DNA of 64,000 nucleotides from Methanobacterium sp964452085 (GCA_964452085.1 CAYVKL010000001.1:248001-312000), one strand, 5' to 3'; shown: positions 21,747 to 31,628, numbered from the stretch's first letter. Numbers and translations are program-made. The notes: generated by a model from the letters alone, not told the origin.

Positions 21747-21974
21747 ATGAGAATAGATGTTGATGAAGATAAGTGCACTGGCTGTGGGATATGCAAGGAA
21801 GAATGTCCAAAAGGAGCCAAGATATGGGATGTGAATAAAAAGGCCATGGCCACTAATTTACGCTACTGTCACTTGTGCACAATCTGCGCCTCCAAGTGCC
21901 CGGAGGAGGCCATACTTATAGTGAGGGATACAGAAGATGAAGAGAAAAAGCAAGATACAGAGGAAGACCTCTGA
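21747..21974 (+). CDS. 2x[4Fe-4S] ferredoxin
   Basis: 75 residues with two complete cluster motifs, CTGCGICKEECPKG at residues 10-23 and CHLCTICASKCPEE at about 41-54, and an acidic tail (DTEDEEKKQDTEEDL). A small cytoplasmic electron carrier. The ATG at 21747 is preferred because AGGAGA lies 6 bases upstream; a GTG directly before it is too close. The last 38 bases overlap the hisB gene in another frame. Confidence 0.9.
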   Translation: MRIDVDEDKCTGCGICKEECPKGAKIWDVNKKAMATNLRYCHLCTICASKCPEEAILIVRDTEDEEKKQDTEEDL

Positions 21975-22515
21975 AACGGAGATAAATCTTGAACTGGATC
22001 TGGATGGTACTGGAGAGTACCAGGTGAAAACAGGGATCCAGTTTCTCAACCACATGCTGGAATCATTCACCAGACACAGCCTATTTAACCTGAAAGTTGA
22101 AGCCATTGGAGATATTGAAATTGATGACCACCACACCGTGGAAGATATTGGAATAGTCCTCGGTGAAGCAATAAATGAAGCTTTAGGTGATAAAAAGGGC
22201 ATAAGGAGGATGGCTCATTCACTGATTCCCATGGATGAATCTTTAGCCATGGTAGCGGTGGATCTTTCCGGCCGTAGCTACACTGTTTTAGACCTGAATT
22301 TCCATCAAACTAAAGTAGGAGATCTCAGCACTGAAAATGTTGGACACTTTTTAGAGTCCCTTGCCCAAACTGGTAAAATAAACCTCCACGCCAGATGTGA
22401 GGGAGAAAATGACCACCATCAAGTGGAAGCAATCTTCAAAGCCCTTGCTCGTGCATTGTATGATGCCACCAGGGTGGTTCATGACAGTGTGCCAAGTACC
22501 AAGGGTGTGATTTAG
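21937..22515 (+). CDS. hisB: imidazoleglycerol-phosphate dehydratase
   Basis: Dehydrates imidazole glycerol phosphate to imidazole acetol phosphate in histidine synthesis. 192 residues; the duplicated manganese-binding motifs are visible as FLNHMLESFTRHS and DDHHTVEDIGIVLGEA, then HFLESLAQTG and ENDHHQVEAIFKALARAL. It begins inside the ferredoxin gene, overlapping it by 38 bases, so the two are cotranscribed and probably coupled. No other his gene is adjacent, as is usual in methanogens. Confidence 0.95.
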   Translation: MKRKSKIQRKTSETEINLELDLDGTGEYQVKTGIQFLNHMLESFTRHSLFNLKVEAIGDIEIDDHHTVEDIGIVLGEAINEALGDKKGIRRMAHSLIPMDESLAMVAVDLSGRSYTVLDLNFHQTKVGDLSTENVGHFLESLAQTGKINLHARCEGENDHHQVEAIFKALARALYDATRVVHDSVPSTKGVI

Positions 22516-22528
22516 GGGAACATCCCAT

Positions 22529-23161
22529 ATGACTCAATATCCCAGTGGTTTATTAATTCCAACCAACCGGCTGGAAACCCTCACTGACGGCCTTTTCGCC
22601 ATTTCCATGACCATAATAGTGGTGACCATCGAGATTCCCATTGGCCCCATTCACACCGCAGATCTGTTTGTGCAAACCACGTCTGCAATTATCCCCAAAT
22701 TTGCTGTTTATTTTCTCAGCTTCCTACTTCTGGCAGTTTTCTGGGTAGATCATCACATGTTTTACATGGTTAAAAAAACCAATTTTACCTTGATCTGGTT
22801 AAACATATTCTGGTTAATGTTCATAGCATTAATTCCATTATCAACCTCAATAATAGCCCAATTTCCTGAATACCAACTTGCACAACTAATATTTGACTTT
22901 AATCTACTTTTCATAGGCTTATTTTTCTACCTGATCTGGAGCTACTCGCTTAGCAGGGGCCTGGTATCTGAAAAAATTAAACCATATTTTCCCTACATTA
23001 AAAAAAGTCTTTTAATTATGCCCATTGTAATTTCTGTGACCATATTATTGACTTTTGTCAATCCAAAATGGAGCATGGTCGTTTTATTCTTGATTCCAGT
23101 CCTCTCACTTGTGGGGCGAAAGTTATGGTCAAAAAATACAGTTAAAGAACAAAAGGGCTAA
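22529..23161 (+). CDS. TMEM175 (DUF1211) family potassium channel-like protein (copy 1)
   Basis: 210 residues, six membrane segments. The first carries the family signature RLETLTDGLFAISMT at residues 14-28, in which the FxxxDGxFAI core lines the pore of TMEM175 channels. Prokaryotic members are small, with one six-helix unit per chain, and assemble as tetramers conducting K+. It starts 13 bases after hisB and probably shares its transcript. A paralogue lies near 60 kb. Confidence 0.85.
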   Translation: MTQYPSGLLIPTNRLETLTDGLFAISMTIIVVTIEIPIGPIHTADLFVQTTSAIIPKFAVYFLSFLLLAVFWVDHHMFYMVKKTNFTLIWLNIFWLMFIALIPLSTSIIAQFPEYQLAQLIFDFNLLFIGLFFYLIWSYSLSRGLVSEKIKPYFPYIKKSLLIMPIVISVTILLTFVNPKWSMVVLFLIPVLSLVGRKLWSKNTVKEQKG

Positions 23162-23257
23162 TTGAAATTTTCTTGTGAATTACTTTATTTTTATGATCCT
23201 GAAAAAGAAGATAAGCTAATTAAAAAGCAAGACCCATATAATAATGGAGGTAAAAAT

Positions 23258-23728
23258 ATGAAAACCCTTATTGCCTGTTACTCCTACTCTGGGAACACCC
23301 AGACTGTTGCTCAGAAATTGCAGGAACAAATAAATGCTGATTTTGCACACATAGAACCAGTTAAAGATAGATGGTATCTTATTAAAGCCATTCATGCTTA
23401 TTTAGAGAAAAAATGGCCCATCAAGCCCTGCACTACTGATATTAATGATTATGACTGTTTAATTGTTTGCTGCCCTGTTTGGGCCAGTCGCACCCCTCCA
23501 GGCGTTAATCAGTACTTAAATGAATTGGAAAACGTTGAAGGGAAAAAATTTGCTACTTTGGTCACCATGGGTGGGAACGGCAACCAGATAGCAACCACCC
23601 AGATAGCCACAGACCTCGAAAGTAAAGGAATGGAATTTGTTTCCAGATGTAAAATAAATGGGGATGACCAGAAAAATGGTAATTGGGAGACTAAAGTCCA
23701 GGAATTTGCCCAGTATTTCCAGGAATAA
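23258..23728 (+). CDS. flavodoxin family protein
   Basis: 156 residues. The FMN phosphate loop is visible at the start (TLIACYSYSGNTQTVAQKL), followed by the short VKDRWYLIKA and the VCCPVWASRTPPGVNQYL flavin contact. Probable small electron carrier. An upstream extension of 32 codons to a TTG is rejected because GGAGG lies 7 bases before the ATG at 23258. The gap after the TMEM175 gene is small, so cotranscription is possible. Confidence 0.88.
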   Translation: MKTLIACYSYSGNTQTVAQKLQEQINADFAHIEPVKDRWYLIKAIHAYLEKKWPIKPCTTDINDYDCLIVCCPVWASRTPPGVNQYLNELENVEGKKFATLVTMGGNGNQIATTQIATDLESKGMEFVSRCKINGDDQKNGNWETKVQEFAQYFQE

Positions 23729-23812
23729 TCTATTAAGAACTCGGGGTCAAAGAAGAATAAATTTTTTAAAAAATGAAATAAATACTTTTTATAAATTTAT
23801 TTTTAGGATGAT

Positions 23813-24196
23813 TTAATCGATTTTCACAATTAAATCAACGGAATGCTTGTTTTCAACCCACAGCCCCCTCACCGCAAATTCAGGTCTTATTTTTTTAATG
23901 CGTTGCACTGCCCTCAAAATGTGTTTATGATGGGTTTTTTTATCCACTGGATTTGCAGCACAGTCAAAATGACCCACTACAAAAATTTCATGGGTATTGT
24001 GGACTTTCCTGGAAATATCCACCTTTCGCATAATTTCATCCACATTAACGTCCTCATCTGCCAGTAAACCATTCATACCAGGTTCTGTGATCATGTCCAC
24101 ATAGTCCACTTGATAATTTTCCGTGATCCAATTGATAACCGGCAACTGGGCACGGCCATCAATACAGTTTAGACATGTTACATATTTAGGTTCCAT
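23813..24196 (-). CDS. small beta-carbonic-anhydrase-like protein
   Basis: 127 residues. LNCIDGRAQLPV (Cys11, Asp13, Arg15) and VGHFDCAANPVD (His76, Cys79) reproduce the CxDxR and HxxC zinc and dyad motifs of beta-class carbonic anhydrase in the right order, with TEPG between them. The protein is shorter than known archaeal beta enzymes (about 170 residues) and lacks the usual GHTDCG wording. It may hydrate CO2 or bind zinc for another purpose. Ribosome site GGAGA. A run of 14 A on the coding strand lies 32 bases upstream. Confidence 0.6.
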   Translation of the reverse strand: MEPKYVTCLNCIDGRAQLPVINWITENYQVDYVDMITEPGMNGLLADEDVNVDEIMRKVDISRKVHNTHEIFVVGHFDCAANPVDKKTHHKHILRAVQRIKKIRPEFAVRGLWVENKHSVDLIVKID

Positions 24197-24444
24197 TTCG
24201 AGTTCTCTCCATTAGTGCGTCCAAACGTTTTTTTTTTTTTTGATTGTTTATTCGGCAAAATACATTTTTAAGGAAAATAAGTCTTGCTCCATGACGATAA
24301 GTAGGTAAATTTTCCATGGAACTTTGTTTAAGATAACTTATTATTATTAAATCTATCCACAAGCATTTATAAATCATAGCCAAAAATAAAAAAAATGACA
24401 ATTATTCGTGTAAATTCCTATATTTCAAGAATTTAAGGTTATAT

Positions 24445-25641
24445 CTACTTAAAGTAATTGAATATCCTCCCAAAATCTATTCCTGAAATCTTCTGACCAT
24501 TATAGTCACTGTAAATATTTTGTGCAGCTTCATCTAGTTCCACAGATTTTATACCATGATTAATGGATAGTTTAGCTTCTATAAATGCTGCCAGGCGATC
24601 CACAGCGTGCAAGAGTTTGCCGTCAAGTGGAGAAAATTCATTATCATTGTACTTTTTATTCAGTTCAAGATAACTAATTCCCATTTTAACCTTTTCTTCA
24701 ACAATTATTTTGTTTTCAAACTCGGCCTCTGAGAAATATTTCATATCATCATGCCAGGGTCGGGGTAAAAGGGGTAAAAGTTCTTCTTTCATTTGATAAT
24801 CTTCATAATCCTTAATAATCTCTTTAAGCCCCTCCACAGAACCTTTAACTGGAGAAATGATGTCCTTGGTCAGGACTTCTGGTAGATCATGGAACAGGCC
24901 GGCATAGAAGTTATTGTAAAAACGTTTAGGGCATGCTTCAACTCCCATCTCCAGAGTGCACAAATAGCTGGTGGCTGCGACAATGAACATGTGCCCTAAA
25001 ACTGAAGTTTCTGGTATGCGTGGAATGTGAGCCCATCTCTTCTGAAAACGGAGCTGACCACAGAGGTCTATGAATCCGAAGGATTTTTTTCCCAATAGGA
25101 TTTTCTGCACCCCTATAAGGTCATAATGATCCTCAATCTGATTTTCTATGTTCTCTTTGGTCTTATCAATACCATAAATAAATGGTGCGGTGTGGTAGAT
25201 GATCTTGAACTCCCATTGCGTGGCCAGGTAGTGAGCTGCCCTCAATATACGCCTTTCCAGGGTGTTGGGTTGTTTTAAATAGTATTCCTTAAACCTTTTC
25301 TGGAAATTTTCATCCAATCCTTCCATATCATTTTCTAATTTTTCAAAAACGTGTTTATTAAGTTCATACCCTTTTTCTTTCATCATCCTGTGAAAAACTG
25401 GAGGTTTAATATCAGTTAACACTGTACGGTGAAGAAATTCAAAGATTCCCCCTTCAATAAGAGCTATCCAGTCCACACTACCAGAACCCATTCGGTCTTC
25501 CTCGAATCTGGCAATAACATATGCTATCACCATTTTATGAGCCTGTTTGTCCAGTTCTGTAAATTCAACAGGACGTATGTGGTCATTCCAGCGTTGCATG
25601 CTGGCTGCTTTGGAGAAGCGTTCTATGATGTTTTCGATCAT
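24445..25641 (-). CDS. HD-domain phosphohydrolase
   Basis: 398 residues. The metal-binding HD pattern is visible: HMFIVAATSYL (His), then GLFHDLPEVLTKDI (His-Asp and Glu), and LLHAVDRLAAFIEA (Asp) near the C-terminus, similar to YfbR-type nucleotidases but with a 200-residue N-terminal part of unknown role. Probably hydrolyses a nucleotide or other phosphate. Ribosome site GGTGA precedes the ATG. Substrate unknown. Confidence 0.8.
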   Translation of the reverse strand: MIENIIERFSKAASMQRWNDHIRPVEFTELDKQAHKMVIAYVIARFEEDRMGSGSVDWIALIEGGIFEFLHRTVLTDIKPPVFHRMMKEKGYELNKHVFEKLENDMEGLDENFQKRFKEYYLKQPNTLERRILRAAHYLATQWEFKIIYHTAPFIYGIDKTKENIENQIEDHYDLIGVQKILLGKKSFGFIDLCGQLRFQKRWAHIPRIPETSVLGHMFIVAATSYLCTLEMGVEACPKRFYNNFYAGLFHDLPEVLTKDIISPVKGSVEGLKEIIKDYEDYQMKEELLPLLPRPWHDDMKYFSEAEFENKIIVEEKVKMGISYLELNKKYNDNEFSPLDGKLLHAVDRLAAFIEAKLSINHGIKSVELDEAAQNIYSDYNGQKISGIDFGRIFNYFK

Positions 25642-25730
25642 ATTTTGTCACCAAGTTATGTTATGTAAATAACTGGCAATAATAATGATTATGAAATAAA
25701 ACCAAAAAATTCTATACAAAAATTTATTTT

Positions 25731-25767
25731 AAAAAAAAATGAAAGATTTGCAGTCCATGGGGACTGC
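25731..25767 (-). terminator. terminator downstream of mtd
   Basis: On the minus strand a perfect 7-bp stem (GCAGTCC, loop CCAT, GGACTGC; 25750-25767) is followed within about 10 bases by a run of nine T. It begins 16 bases after the mtd stop. Confidence 0.75.
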
Positions 25768-25782
25768 TTTTAAAAAATATAC

Positions 25783-26613
<831 letters not shown>

Positions 26614-26680
26614 ATTATCACCGATCTGCTATTTTAAAAGATCGACATAAGTATTTTTTCATTTAATTTTTAGGGTAATG

Positions 26681-26690
26681 TTTATATAGG
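26681..26690 (-). promoter_or_regulatory. TATA box of mtd
   Basis: CTATATAAAC on the minus strand, about 70 bases before the ATG, is a near-ideal archaeal TATA box. It implies a leader of about 45 bases. The rest of the 296-base gap (26614-26909) shows no gene. Confidence 0.65.
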
Positions 26691-26909
26691 GGATTTCAGT
26701 GGCCATGGGCAAATTGATTTAACCCGCTAGAACCATCATCTAAATCAGATATAAAATAAGGAACCCATTTCATGTTCATGGAGATAAGTGAGTACTAAAT
26801 TTGAATGACATAGGTTTCCAGTGTAAAAAAAAACATTTAGAAAAATTAAAAAAAATGAATTAGTCCTTTTTTTAAATTTAAAAAACCTAAATTAACTTCT
26901 AAACTATAA

Positions 26910-28076
26910 TTAGTTGTAATTGGTTTTTTTGGAATTCTTAATTAGTTGAGTAGCATATAAGATCACAGCAACAAATGCCAGGAAATAAAACAGGTAAACA
27001 ACACTATCAGTGGGGCCTGTTTCCACCCATATCATGGTATGGGTGAGAATTATAGCATATAGTGCGGTAAATACACCATTAGCTTTGATTTGAGTAGCAT
27101 GGACTATTCTTAAAGCTACTCCTATAAGGAACATTTGTATTGCCATTGCATAGAATCCAAAGTCAAGCACCGCTGGTCCAAATATGGTGGAGGTAATGCT
27201 GGTGGTGGGTGTGTCACCGGTTGTTGGATAACCCAGTACAACTTGTCCCACTGTGACTCTTGGATGTCCAGTTGAAAAGGCCTGATGGAATAGATCCCCT
27301 CCAGTGGCCCCGGCCATCTGCACGATCTTATCAAAAACCATCATGGTAAACCCAGCACGGTAAGAAACTAGTTCCAGGGGGTTTAAGGCCCATTGTTGCC
27401 ATTGGATAGATTTTACTGCAATGTAACCGGCTGCCAAGCCAATTAAGCCAATTATTATCATGAAAATAAGAATGTGGCTGGTTTTCATTTGCCGGGTGTA
27501 ATACAAAGTAACAAAAACACTGATAAGAATGGCCATGGTGGTGGTGCGGTAGCCAGTGACTGCGAATAATCCCAAACCAAATACAAAAAGGACATAATAC
27601 CATTTACGTGGATATTTAGCAAGGAGAATGACCAGGGCTGGTAAGAAAATTATGTATGAAATACGCCAGAGATCGGTGGTAGCCTTGAATTTTAAGTAGC
27701 CACTTAAGATGGGTATTCCTCCTAAGAAATATAAGTTAAGTGCTTGTAGAAACAAAGCAATTAACACCGCAGCGAGTAAAACCCGTTCATCAAGAAGAAT
27801 TTTTAACTTATTATACCAGGGATCTGCATTCTCTTTAGTGAGAGTCCCTCCAAAAAGAGATTTGAGTTTTTCATTATGATTATAGATAAGTTTAGGGATA
27901 AATACGCCTGCAATGAAGAATAAAGTTCCAAATAAAACGTAGACAAGTGTTAAAGAAGAAATCCATTGTAAATCCTGGAGATGTTCCTGGTAGGCTATTA
28001 ATGCCAGGGACACGTACAAAGCAATTATTACTACCATTATGTATGGTGAGAATAAATCCACCCTTTGAAACTTCAT
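26910..28076 (-). CDS. oligosaccharide repeat unit polymerase-like (Wzy-type) membrane protein
   Basis: 388 residues, about ten to eleven membrane segments, with a longer hydrophilic region near residues 70-95 and another near 225-285 (SYRAGFTMMVFDKI, FSTGHPRVTVGQ). The GYRTTTMAILISVF segment is like that of archaeal oligosaccharide repeat unit polymerases, which join lipid-linked glycan repeats outside the membrane. No glycosyltransferase genes are adjacent. The functional assignment is by overall pattern and is only moderate. Confidence 0.6.
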   Translation of the reverse strand: MKFQRVDLFSPYIMVVIIALYVSLALIAYQEHLQDLQWISSLTLVYVLFGTLFFIAGVFIPKLIYNHNEKLKSLFGGTLTKENADPWYNKLKILLDERVLLAAVLIALFLQALNLYFLGGIPILSGYLKFKATTDLWRISYIIFLPALVILLAKYPRKWYYVLFVFGLGLFAVTGYRTTTMAILISVFVTLYYTRQMKTSHILIFMIIIGLIGLAAGYIAVKSIQWQQWALNPLELVSYRAGFTMMVFDKIVQMAGATGGDLFHQAFSTGHPRVTVGQVVLGYPTTGDTPTTSITSTIFGPAVLDFGFYAMAIQMFLIGVALRIVHATQIKANGVFTALYAIILTHTMIWVETGPTDSVVYLFYFLAFVAVILYATQLIKNSKKTNYN

Positions 28077-28495
28077 GGTTGTTCTCCTGAGATATCAATA
28101 TAATAATTTATTCGATTCCAAAACTTTTCATTAATAATATTTTTTGAATTTGAAAATCATCTTCTCTAATTCGTTTATTTATTATGTTTATAAACTTTTT
28201 TTTAAGTTCAATGGATTGTGAATTGGGTGATTTGGAGTTAGAAATATTTTTTGTAAAATTACCCATACCGGATTATGGAATTGGTTAGTTGAATAATAGA
28301 AATCCTTCTACTGTAGAAAAATTTTTCTCCACTTGTTGAAGTATTTATCTAATCCCGTCTACTGTAGAATAAAATAAGGGAATTTTGAGGAAATAAATAT
28401 AATTATTTTTCTACAGAAGAATTAGATTTGAGAATTATTAAGAATTTATATGCATTTTATTTTCCCATAATCACCTAAAATTAAAAATGAATTTG
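28077..28495. other. 419-base intergenic region, AT-rich
   Basis: Lies between the start of the polymerase-like gene and the end of cfbB, both on the minus strand. I find no gene. It holds the polymerase promoter and, at 28306-28421, one copy of a dispersed element with TTCTACTGTAGAA palindromes. Confidence 0.7.
28306..28421. repeat. TTCTACTGTAGAA element, copy A
   Basis: Three palindromic boxes at even spacing: TTCTACTGTAGAA (28306-28318, perfect), TCTACTGTAGA (28358-28368, perfect) and a degenerate TTCTACAGAAGAA (28409-28421). Centres are 51 and 52 bases apart. Box 1 runs into AGAAAAATTTTTCT, itself a palindrome. A second copy with the same box order lies at 50961-51097. Confidence 0.7.
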
Positions 28496-29848
28496 TTAAT
28501 GATCCTCTAAAGCCGTTTGAACTAATTTACTTGCAAAACTAGGGCAAGCAGCAACATGAGTATGAACATAGCTGGCTAAAGTATTCTTGCTCATAAGCCC
28601 ATCCATGGAGCCATTTACACCTCTCCCTCGAAGAATTTCAAAGGCAAATTTGGGATTTTTTCCTTCCAATTCTAGTTTGGAATAATGGAATTCATGTCCA
28701 TGAAAAGTCTCCCCCTCACCCATGATAATGTTATCACAAGCGGCCCTTGCAATTACATAACTTAATGCCTGGGGTTTCTTGGTCATGTGGGAATTGTATG
28801 GGAAAACATCACACATCTTATGCTGGTTAATGGAACGGGTTAAGTACATTAGTCCCCCACATTCAGCATAGAGGGGCCTTTCACTATTATGGAATAACTT
28901 AACAGATCTGCGCATGTTCTGGTTTGATTCCAGTTCCTTACCGAAAACCTCAGGATAACCCCCACCTATATAAATTCCATCAACATCCGGCACAAAATCA
29001 TCATTTAAAGGACTGAAATAAACCAACTCCGCATTATTGGCTTCCAGTGCTTCCAAATTATCCTGATAATAAAAAGTGAAAACTTCATCCCGGGCAATGC
29101 CAATTTTAACCTTTTTTCGATTTTCCTGCTTGAAAAGGGGTTTTCGCCCTTCTGGCAATTTACCAGCACCTTTCATAATATCTTTGAGGGCATCCAGGTC
29201 AATATTCTCCCCCATGAGTCTACCCCAATCATCTATATTGCGTTTGATGTTTTCCCTTTCCACTGCTGGAACAAGACCCAGATGGCGTTGTTCCACACTT
29301 ATAGATTCATCTCGAGAAATTCCGCCAATAACGGGAGTTTTTGCAAGTTTTTCCACTGATTCTTTGGCCTTGAGATAGTGTTTTTTGTTTTTAACCAGAT
29401 TAAGAATAACTCCTTCAATCTTGATAGAAGGATCGAGGGTTTTAAAACCAATGACAATTGCTGCAGCGCTTTTAACCAGACTACGAGCATTTAAGATAAG
29501 AATAACAGGAGCATTAAGTGCTTTGGCAATGGAAGCTGTGTTTCCAACATCTTCAATGGGACTTATTCCTTCATAAAGACCTCTTACTCCTTCTATAACT
29601 CCCATCTTCGAGTTTGATATTTTCAACCCCCTTTCAAATGCCGCCCTGATTTGGCCATCACTCATGAAAAATGAATCCAAATTTCGACTGTTATTGCCGG
29701 TAGCCATAGTGTGATAAGTGGGATCAATATAATCCGGGCCAACTTTAAATGGTTGGACTTTCTGCTCCTCAGATAGAGCTTTCATAATACCAGTGGAGAT
29801 AGTAGTCTTTCCCACTGCGCTGCCTGTTCCTGCCAGTACTATTCTCAT
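28496..29848 (-). CDS. cfbB: Ni-sirohydrochlorin a,c-diamide synthase
   Basis: Amidates the a and c acetate side chains of Ni-sirohydrochlorin in coenzyme F430 synthesis, using ATP and glutamine. 450 residues: N-terminal P-loop domain (GTGSAVGKTT at 7-16, KVGPDYIDPTYH at 35-46) and C-terminal class I amidotransferase with nucleophile Cys330 in YAECGG and a C-terminal His (SYVHTH). The family is shared with cobyrinate a,c-diamide synthase CbiA; in a methanogen with Mtd and marker proteins the F430 role is established for this branch, though dual use is possible. Confidence 0.9.
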   Translation of the reverse strand: MRIVLAGTGSAVGKTTISTGIMKALSEEQKVQPFKVGPDYIDPTYHTMATGNNSRNLDSFFMSDGQIRAAFERGLKISNSKMGVIEGVRGLYEGISPIEDVGNTASIAKALNAPVILILNARSLVKSAAAIVIGFKTLDPSIKIEGVILNLVKNKKHYLKAKESVEKLAKTPVIGGISRDESISVEQRHLGLVPAVERENIKRNIDDWGRLMGENIDLDALKDIMKGAGKLPEGRKPLFKQENRKKVKIGIARDEVFTFYYQDNLEALEANNAELVYFSPLNDDFVPDVDGIYIGGGYPEVFGKELESNQNMRRSVKLFHNSERPLYAECGGLMYLTRSINQHKMCDVFPYNSHMTKKPQALSYVIARAACDNIIMGEGETFHGHEFHYSKLELEGKNPKFAFEILRGRGVNGSMDGLMSKNTLASYVHTHVAACPSFASKLVQTALEDH

Positions 29849-29936
29849 GTGTCTACTAGAACCATCTTATTATAAAAGAGTGTCATGAGAGAAAAAAAAT
29901 GAAATATTTATTTTTAAAAAAAAATGAATGAAGGAA

Positions 29937-30158
29937 CTATTCACTTGCTTTGGCAGTTGTATAAGAGTCGTATATAGCGTAGATCCATATTATAATGTAT
30001 GCTATCCAGGCATAAACGGTTACCATGTATATGGCAGCTGTTAATGCTAAAGCTATAATAACCAAGACAATTCCTATCATAGTCTTTCCTACGTATATTT
30101 CACCTAATCCTGGTATCAGGAAAGACAATATCGCTGCTAAAATTGGATTTTTTGCCAT
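29937..30158 (-). CDS. small TM2-like membrane protein
   Basis: 73 residues: KNPILAAILSFLIPGLGEIYVGK, then two or three hydrophobic segments ending YDSYTTAKASE. The Pro-Gly-Leu-Gly turn followed by a Tyr/Gly stretch is common to small TM2/DUF5683-type archaeal proteins. GGGAGG lies before the ATG. Function unknown. Separated from cfbB by only 88 bases, so the two may share a transcript. Confidence 0.7.
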   Translation of the reverse strand: MAKNPILAAILSFLIPGLGEIYVGKTMIGIVLVIIALALTAAIYMVTVYAWIAYIIIWIYAIYDSYTTAKASE

Positions 30159-30415
30159 TTTTTAACCTCCCTATTTAATTAACAGGATATTATAATAAAT
30201 CTTAATTTATATAAGTTTGGGATGATTTTAGTTAGAAAAATCGCTTTTTAAATAATTACAATTTCAATGATTATTTAAAGTTATGATTTCGGGAATCATA
30301 TAAAAAAAATATATTTAAACTAAATATTGGACTAAAAGGTAAATTTAAAATGGGTTTTACTTTGCATCTGCTCTTTCTATATTTTTATTTATCTTAAAGA
30401 ATAAAAGAAAAATTG

Positions 30416-31537
30416 ATGGAGATAGAGAAACTGAGAATTCTGGGCGAAGCATCTCAATACGACCTCTGTAATTATGTGAGTTTAAACCAGGAAAACTTCA
30501 CCTCAAAAAATCTTCCAGGGATTTATCATGCCAAAACAGGTAGTGGCTGCCAGGTTCCCCTATTCAAGGTGTTAATGAGTAATCATTGCGCCAATGACTG
30601 TAATTACTGCATCAATCATTGCCATAACCAGTTCGATAGAATTGAATTTTCACCCGAACAGTTAATTTCGGTCTTTCTTCACTATTATCAGAACCATTAT
30701 GCTGAAGGTTTGTTCTTAAGTTCTGGCATGCCGGGAGATGCGGATGTGGCCATGGAAAAAATGATTGAAGTGGCCCGTAAGCTAAGGTTGGAATATGAGT
30801 ATCAAGGTTATATACACCTTAAAATAATCCCCGGGGCTTCTTATGATATGATAAAAAGGGCCATGAGCCTGGCAGATAGGGTGAGTGTAAATATTGAATC
30901 GGCTACTGCTTCTGGTTTTGAAGAACTCACCAGCACCAAGGATTATCATAATGATGTCCTGCGCAGGATGAAATGGATTGGACGTCTGAAAAAACGCCAC
31001 CCCCAGATGGCACCCTCCGGTCAAAGCACCCAGTTGATAGTAGGGGCCAATGATGAAACAGACCAAGATATTTTAAAGCGGGCGGAATGGCTTCATAAAC
31101 ATCTAAATATAAATTTAAGTTATTTAAGTCCTTTTGAACCTATTCAAGAGACCCCACTTGAAAATCATGCCAAACCTGCTGAAAATAGAACTCCTCGTCT
31201 CTACCAAGCCCAATTTCTCCTAAATTCTTATGGTTTTTCTTCTGACGAGCTGATTTTGGATGATGAGGGATTTCTTTTGCTGAATGATGATCCTAAATTA
31301 GTGTGGGCTAAAACTCATCCTGATTTATTCCCAGTAGAGGTTAATGAAGCAAATTTTAAAGAATTGCTTCGCGTTCCGGGAATAGGTAAAATCTCAGCCA
31401 AAAAAATAATTGAAGCACGCCGCAAGGGAATGAAATTTACCAAACTGGATGAGCTTAAAAATTTAGGTGTCGTGGTCAGTCGTGCCGATCCCTTCATTCA
31501 ATTGAACCGTGCCCATCAAACAACTTTGCAGTTTTAA
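30416..31537 (+). CDS. radical SAM protein with C-terminal helix-hairpin-helix domain
   Basis: 373 residues. Radical SAM core with the cluster motif CANDCNYC near residue 61, plus extra Cys (CINHCHNQF) just after it. The C-terminus contains a helix-hairpin-helix unit: VPGIGKISAKKIIEARRKG near residue 318, a DNA-binding fold. It matches the family annotated as putative DNA modification/repair radical SAM protein, often found beside a uracil-DNA glycosylase-like gene; that gene is not next door here. The ATG at 30416 lacks a strong ribosome site. Reaction unknown. Confidence 0.85.
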   Translation: MEIEKLRILGEASQYDLCNYVSLNQENFTSKNLPGIYHAKTGSGCQVPLFKVLMSNHCANDCNYCINHCHNQFDRIEFSPEQLISVFLHYYQNHYAEGLFLSSGMPGDADVAMEKMIEVARKLRLEYEYQGYIHLKIIPGASYDMIKRAMSLADRVSVNIESATASGFEELTSTKDYHNDVLRRMKWIGRLKKRHPQMAPSGQSTQLIVGANDETDQDILKRAEWLHKHLNINLSYLSPFEPIQETPLENHAKPAENRTPRLYQAQFLLNSYGFSSDELILDDEGFLLLNDDPKLVWAKTHPDLFPVEVNEANFKELLRVPGIGKISAKKIIEARRKGMKFTKLDELKNLGVVVSRADPFIQLNRAHQTTLQF

Positions 31538-31628
31538 TTCCATTTCATTAAAGGTATTCTTTTATTTCTGTTGATTGAATTGAAAAAAAAACTTCATGTT
31601 TATAATAAAAATTTTCAAAAAAAATAAA

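Noticed and set aside
24228..24241. Run of 14 T as a phase-variation tract
   Set aside because: It lies 32 bases or more upstream of the coding start, not within the gene, so length change would not shift the frame; an effect on the promoter cannot be judged.
24186..24401. 71-codon minus-strand frame upstream of the carbonic-anhydrase-like gene
   Set aside because: Its Lys run is only the 14-base A tract, it has no ribosome site and it overlaps the start of the next gene in a different frame.
28306..28421. CRISPR-like regularity of the TTCTACTGTAGAA boxes
   Set aside because: Boxes are only 11-13 bases, there are three of them, segments between boxes are partly shared with the second copy, and no cas gene is in the window.
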